The notes under the pieces were generated by a model that saw nothing but the letters and a program-made list of their open reading frames with translations, did no database searches and was not told the DNA's origin. DNA of 64,000 bases from Epiperipatus broadwayi (taxonomy: Eukaryota; Onychophora; Udeonychophora; Euonychophora; Peripatidae): the NCBI GenBank assembly GCA_028023455.1, contig JAQFVV010000233.1:682001-746000 (forward strand). Direction: 5' to 3'. Position 1 is the stretch's first letter; every line of letters starts with the position of its first letter. This document shows, piece by piece, positions 58,954-64,000 of the stretch. A program made the translations under genes and the position numbers.

Positions 58954-59254
58954 TATTGGATGAGTAGGCACTAGATAGGGATTTTATGCACAAGCCTTCT
59001 GGCATCCATTGATTGCTCTTGTTAGCACAAGATGGCACTACTATATGGAGAGTTTTGCTTTATTTTAAATTGTTTATTAATATTATTAATATATTCAGAA
59101 TAAACCCATCTCCAAACGCTGTATCTAATTATATGCATACCACTAAATAACAGAAAGGCAGAAATGTCATATATGTTTTTAGAAATTCCCACCTCTTCCT
59201 ACTATACTAATCTCAAAATATTATATTTTAATTTTACTAATTAATCAGATTTAT

Positions 59255-59333
59255 ATAATAATGAATAATAATTCTGTAGTGTAATTTTCACTACACCACT
59301 CTAATTACACTACAGAAATATTATTCATTATTA
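59255..59333. repeat. 79-nt near-perfect hairpin
   Basis: The arm TAATAATGAATAATAATTCT plus GTAGTGTAATT pairs with 59,303-59,333 with a single mismatch in about 31 positions, around a 16-nt loop. It may be a snap-back mini-transposon or a small-RNA hairpin. Confidence 0.7.
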
Positions 59334-59339
59334 GATAAT

Positions 59340-59940
59340 CTCATTACAATTTTCACCATTATCAATCTACTTCAGAATATATGTCTTTCTGAGGTTGTTT
59401 TATTAATAATTTAACTAATATATTTACAATTGAAATCTTCTATGTCATTACTATCAATCCTTAATTTTTTCTACCATAATGCTTTGGATATGATTGCTTT
59501 TGTAACATTTTCTGCAGTTCTAAAGCATTATTTATTAAAATAACCACTGTATTTTCATAAAATCTAAATGACTTAAGCATAATACATTTGTTCTCATTAA
59601 TCCCAATGTACAAAAACTAAATAGTTAGCACCACAAACTTCAGATCTTTAATGGCTGTTTTCTATTTTTTGAATGTAGCAGGAAATTAGTTATGAAATCA
59701 GATTTATAATCAGCACTCTAGATTGTATCTCTAATATCATGCCTTTATTTATAGACTGCCTGTACACATTTATGTAAATAAATATTATGTGATCTGTAAA
59801 ATATTTACAGATAGCGTTTTACTACTTTAATGATCAAATTTGTCCATAAATATTTTCTTCTATATATAAAATTAAAAATAATCAATTTAAAACAAAATTG
59901 AAATAGACAACTCACTATAAATAAAAATATTATTTAATAC
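59340..59940. other. unassigned AT-rich DNA
   Basis: Nothing recognised. Confidence 0.5.
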
Positions 59941-59944
59941 ATCA

Positions 59945-60545
59945 ATCCGGCTTTCATTGCTGAACGGAACCTTTTTAAGATGTTTCTTTTTACACAATCA
60001 CATATGAATCGATACACTGTGGCTTCTCCTTTTTCAAAAGTCAGGAATCTCTTGGCCACTGCCTAGAGAAACTTGTTGGCTATCTTACCTTCTCTTTCCG
60101 TTCCCCATTCTAAGCTTTTCCCATATTCTTCTCTATTCTGCTCCATCCCATTTCCACAACATAATCTTTGTCCAACTCAATGGCATTTATATCTAAATCC
60201 CCCTTATATTTTCCCAAACCCAGCATAAAACCCAAGAATCCTGTATAATCATTTTGTTTATATTTATTCTTCCACAAGTCCATTATTTGGTCCTTTACTG
60301 CTTGCAGGAATTTCATTCAATTAACAGATGGCTAACATTTTCTATGCCTTCCTTACATAACTTGTAAACTAAATCAGCCATAATTTTCCATTTTTGTGTA
60401 TATTCCCATATTGCTAAAGATCCTGTTTGAGCCTTAAATAGTAAACTACTTTTCTTGCTATTCAAACAGTTGATCTTAGTTCAAGATTGAGTTTCACTAT
60501 TCTATCACTTAACCCACATTTCACCCTGCTCCTTTTTGTCATATG
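59945..60545 (-). mobile_element. LINE C-terminal remnant, antisense
   Basis: Minus-strand frames read RVKCGLSDRIVKLNLELRS, then GIYTKMEN, then a YKLCKEGIENVSHLLIE segment like the 'C..C....E...HLL..C' zinc region at the end of several LINE polyproteins, then MKFLQAVKDQIMDLWKNKYK with FLGFMLGLGKYKG and DYVVEMGWSRIEKNMGK. This is the layout of the C-terminal tail that follows the RT ('..L.....W....LLG.G....'). The cysteines of the last pair are partly lost and frames shift between segments. The companion upstream part may be the antisense fragment at 63.5-64.0 kb. Confidence 0.5.
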
Positions 60546-60549
60546 TATA

Positions 60550-63180
60550 TAAGTTATATGTGTATTTCTGAGAAGCATCTATGAAATTTATAAATATAAA
60601 TCTTAAATAAAAAATTTCTTTAATTATTTTAAATATTAACTTCTATAGATGCGGCTCAGATATATACATATATTAAGGAGCAGATATATATATATAAAAG
60701 CACAAACAAATATTGTAAATAATTTTGTATTTTTTTTTCTTTAATTATATCTTATTTATTTTGTAATTATTTTTCATTATAAAACTGCATAAAAATTCAA
60801 GACGGAAAATGCAACTGCTAACTGTCCAAGAATAATTAAAGGGGTGGGTACATTAGTTTGTTTCATGATTTTAAAAGGAATTTTTAAATCAAAGTTAATG
60901 AAAGTAAAATTTAAAACAAAGCTAATTGATTTTAAGTTAGCTGTTAACATTTTATCAAATCTATTTCCAATCTGGAAATTGATTTGAATTTATTTTTGAA
61001 CAGTTATCTAGTAATTGCATCTCCAATAACAATAGAGAAAATATCTCTATAGATTCAGGATTACATTTGAGTTAAGAAGTTTAATTAAAAACATTCTTTG
61101 AATAACTCAAAACGTGTATAAATAGGGATGAAAATCTATTGTGGGAGAGTTTGGTCAATAGTTGCTAACTGACTTCACATCTGTTTGAAATGGTTTTTGA
61201 GTAGGGGCCTAATCCTGACTCTTCACCACGCAGAGATGTAGTTCCTACCAATAAATAGTGCCCGTGCTGTCAGAGAACCGCCGAGGACAAAAAACATGTT
61301 TGTTAGCTTAAGTAGAATCTACCTACCACAAAAATCAAAGAACGCCGTCTTCTACAGAAGATTCGTTCATACTTCATTCCATAGAATCATGAGGTAACAA
61401 GCCCAAAGTCATTATAATTCCATTACCTGAATTCTAATTCTTAAAAATTAATATTTTCTTTATGTTTGAATCTCTTCTAACTCACTAATTGGCGAGTATG
61501 TTTAAATTAATAATTATTTTCTTTGTGTCGATTCTCTACAATCTAAATGAATATCACTGTAAAACTTTTCATCCAACTCACACTTCTGATTATTCTTATA
61601 CTTTAGTGTGGTTATAATTTAATTTTAATGTTATTTTTATATTTTCAATTAATTTTTATTTGTAAATGCCAATCAAACCCAGTCTTACGAAGTTCTTTTA
61701 TATCACGCTGTGGAATAGAAAAGGCGGGAGGAATTAATGAGTTCTTGTTATTTATTTCTAAATAGCTCGTAAGATTGAATTTCTCTTTTAAAATGAATAT
61801 ATGCTTTTTAAAAAAATATTTTACTGTAAATTTATACAAAATGTATAAATATTTTGCAATCTGGGGGGGATATTGGTGTCTATTAATTTATTGATTTCTT
61901 TATTTCAATCATCATCGCCAAAAGGCTGGTGACCAAATACTATTTTGTTATTTGGACTTTTAAATGCGCGAATTTTAGTTTTTTTTATATGTTATATAAA
62001 ATAGTATTGATTCGAGAAGGGGGAGCAATGCACACTTCATTAATTATAGTTTTAGCTTCTGATAAATGACTTTATTGTACATGGGTCATTATTTTAACAT
62101 ATCCTTACATATTTGTTAAACTACTTAAAGCTTTGTTTGGTAGTTAAATCCAATGATTTCATATCTTTATAATAGCATTACTGGTATATTCAGATATTAT
62201 TAATGAGCCACATAAGGGCTTTGATCTGATTCACCCATATCTCATTCCAGAGAATCTTGATCTTCTTTGTTTGTCATTCTTCTCCTCAAAGTATATATTT
62301 ATATACTTCGGATTCATCTGTACCTTATTCTGGAGGATTTGAAGCCTTCTGTCCTTATTGTTCTCATTCAAAACAGGGGTATAAGTCTACTCCCTGGAAC
62401 AAGCAGGTTAGCATAGTTGAAGTTCTGTATGGCTTTGTCATAATCGGACTCATAGCAACTTTCTATCTACTTTTCCATTTTCAGTACTGCTCAGCCTGAA
62501 ACTGGCATACCACCTTAATTAAAATTGAAGAATGACATTTTTTGGGCTGAAGTTACCATTTTCTCTTTCACTGACATGATGCTTGTGCCGCAATTTTTTA
62601 TATTTCGTTTTCTAGCCTGTTTAACAAACGTTTTTTTTCTTTAAATATTTTTTGTTGGAGTTTTAGATCCAACCTCTCATGAAGCTGTCCTCCCCTTTAT
62701 TGAAATAAGCCATTCCTGTATTTATAGAGTTTTGCAATATTCAATTGTTAAATGTCATTATGTTAAATGTCATTATGAATAAATGCTATGAATAAAAATA
62801 AAGTTGTGTATCAAATGCCAAGAGCATTCTATGAATTTGTATAAATAGCGGAACTCTATTATTGCATCTTTATATGCATTTTCTAAATGTATAAAATGTC
62901 CATCAATCACCCAGATAAATCTGTTTTTGTAAAATTAAATAAACTCCGATTTCCAAATACACGTTCAGTATTGTAATGCTGCACTAGATTGATTTCTGTT
63001 AAAATAAACTATTTTCATCAAAATTTTCAAATATTTGTAACCAAAATAAAGTTTAAAGTGCGTGAAGTTAATTATATGTCTATAAAATCATCTTGAATTT
63101 TGTCCAAATAAATATTCATATTTTTAAACTTAATCCAGTTCGAATCTCATTAATATAATTATGTATGTTTTTAACTTATA
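60550..63180. other. unassigned AT-rich DNA
   Basis: A small GC-richer islet at about 61,190-61,390 contains CpGs and little homopolymer. On its minus strand a short frame reads LTARALFIGRNYISAW, unassigned. The remaining stretch shows nothing recognisable. If the LINE pieces on both sides are one element, this would be an insertion of about 2.6-2.9 kb. Confidence 0.4.
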
Positions 63181-63184
63181 TCTC

Positions 63185-63450
63185 AGGTTCACTCAATCTC
63201 TCATCATCATCATCACCAGTTGAGTTCTCATGCAAAACATTGTAGCACCGGGCCAGGTAGGAATGAATTCATGTGGTATCACCGTAGATGTTGTCCATAG
63301 TGTTATAGTTTTGGGGAATGGGTAAATAGGTTAGAATTCATGATTGCTCCTGACCTGTGTATCTCGGCATGATTGGAATCGGGGCACTTTTGCTTAGATG
63401 TTAAATCTTGTTGGATGGACATACATTTTCGACCGGTACACTATTATCAT
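63185..63450 (-). mobile_element. gypsy-type polyprotein tail fragment, antisense
   Basis: The minus strand starts GTACCGGTC and later reads MDNIYGDTT, a stop, then NVLHENSTGDDDDERLSEPE. This parallels the tail of the gypsy element at 11.85-12.05 kb (GTACCGGTC, SMDDIYRRYM, SSTDDDD). It marks a second gypsy copy whose remaining parts are not visible here. Confidence 0.5.
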
Positions 63451-63479
63451 AAATTAACTCACACCCAATATTCTGTTTA

Positions 63480-64000
63480 CTTCTATATATATTTAAACTT
63501 GTGTTACTCTCCATATTAGTCCTTCATCTCCCCAACTCCTTATTTTTTATTAATGCATCTATTCTTCTATCCCATTCCATTATAACACTCAACAATTCTC
63601 TTAACACAATCTTCTCACCTGTTGTATAAGTACACTGACATAAATTCTTTATCCAAATCTTCTGCAAACTGTACTATCTCACCCATCTTGTTGCCTGTCC
63701 TTTACTCATAAGCCAATGAAATACTATTTTGGCTATTCTCTTATTATCCATAAATTATAATCTACTGAACATTTTCATTTTGCTTTTTGAATCTCTTGTA
63801 TAAAAACTTGACCATTTCTTCTCTCCTTGAATTTCCTCTTTTGCCATCCACACCTCTGCATCTAATGCATGTCTTCCTACTTATCTTTGTAATTTTTCTA
63901 AGTAGTCTAACATCCCTTTATTAACACATAATGCAAGTTAACATATGTTAACCCTGCTACTTACTCCCATACAATTCTAGCTACATCATATTTATTATAT
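63480..64000 (-). mobile_element. LINE fragment (region after RT), antisense, reaching window edge
   Basis: Minus-strand frames read CLDYLEKLQR, then GRHALDAEVWMAKEEIQGEK with KWSSFYTRDSKSKMKMF, then FMDNKRIAKIVFHWLMSKGQ with ATRWVR. This is the post-RT connection segment of LINEs of the type 'R.ALG.......A...I.GE.GWSSF..R..KSK......RL..M...R.A..VF..L......RW'. Stops interrupt it. It continues beyond the window. Confidence 0.55.

Larger units (their letters stand above)
58530..59074. mobile_element. second copy of the hammerhead mirror element, with 15-bp target duplication
   Basis: TATTAATATTATTAA occurs exactly at 58,515-58,529 and 59,075-59,089, bracketing the element. Inside, a minus-oriented R block (to about 58,777) meets head-to-head a plus-oriented partial I block and R block. 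The R blocks match those at 21.4-22.7 kb (AATCAATGGATGCCAGAAGG, CTTGTGCATAAAATCCC, CTAGTGCCTACTCATCCAAT). The outer ends have a different tip (GCCATCTTGTGCTAACAAG). The element has only one R per arm, so it is a shorter derivative. No coding capacity. Confidence 0.75.

Noticed and set aside
62257-62499. 80-codon plus ORF with CPYC and a hydrophobic C-terminal segment resembling a small membrane protein
   Set aside because: No recognisable family, no support for the start, and length within chance for this window.
1-64000. CRISPR array, bacterial operons or rRNA genes
   Set aside because: No regularly spaced direct repeats with unique spacers, no dense ORFs and no rRNA-like sequence. All signals are of a eukaryotic repeat-rich genome.

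Overview
This is an AT-rich (well over 70% A+T by eye) eukaryotic nuclear window. There are no bacterial-style operons, and no intact host gene can be recognised. Nearly everything identifiable is a decayed retrotransposon: LINEs with AP-endonuclease and reverse-transcriptase remnants, two Penelope-like elements (PLEs) with GIY-YIG endonuclease remnants, a Ty3/gypsy LTR element, tRNA-derived SINE heads, a pogo/Tigger-like MITE and hAT-like terminal repeats. The repeat types suggest an invertebrate metazoan; I cannot name the taxon.

Layout. 1-515: antisense 3'-truncated copy of the 27-kb LINE. 0.5-9.4 kb: mostly unassigned AT-rich DNA with hAT-like and pogo-like ends, a SINE head and a small ORF with a PCNA-box-like motif. 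9.44-15.12 kb: a gypsy element bounded by short LTR-like repeats, with gag, zinc knuckle and integrase but no RT/RNase H, and about 2.9 kb of unassigned DNA before its 3' repeat. 21.43-22.72 kb: a mirror-image element carrying four hammerhead-ribozyme-like motifs, followed by a LINE C-terminus (22.9-23.3 kb). 26.8-29.58 kb: the best LINE in the window. 30.9-31.55 kb: old tandem repeats. 32.19-33.15 kb: antisense LINE endonuclease. 35.49-35.74 kb: hairpin element. 39.07-40.52 kb: PLE with 13-bp target duplication. 47.27-48.47 kb: MITE with TA duplication. 49.0-50.05 kb: second PLE. 51.0-52.0 kb: another LINE. 53.11-53.35 kb: antisense LINE 3' end. 54.2-56.2 kb: a roughly 2-kb palindrome. 58.33-59.09 kb: two adjacent hammerhead-like hairpin elements. 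59.9-60.5 and 63.2-64.0 kb: antisense LINE and gypsy fragments.

The main observation is a set of six repeat loci in at least five families. Each carries a hammerhead-like core (CTGANGA, an extra A, a stem-loop, then GAAA, with a very short palindromic stem III), and each is a head-to-head inverted duplication. Two loci are PLEs with GIY-YIG coding remnants. The 22-kb and 59-kb loci belong to one family with no coding capacity; there the HHR-containing block R flanks a short internal block I, and both copies have target-site duplications. This looks like a non-autonomous, retrozyme- or PLE-terminal-repeat-like family. Minimal hammerhead variants are known from PLEs in general; the specific family and its R-I-R mirror structure are what deserve checking.
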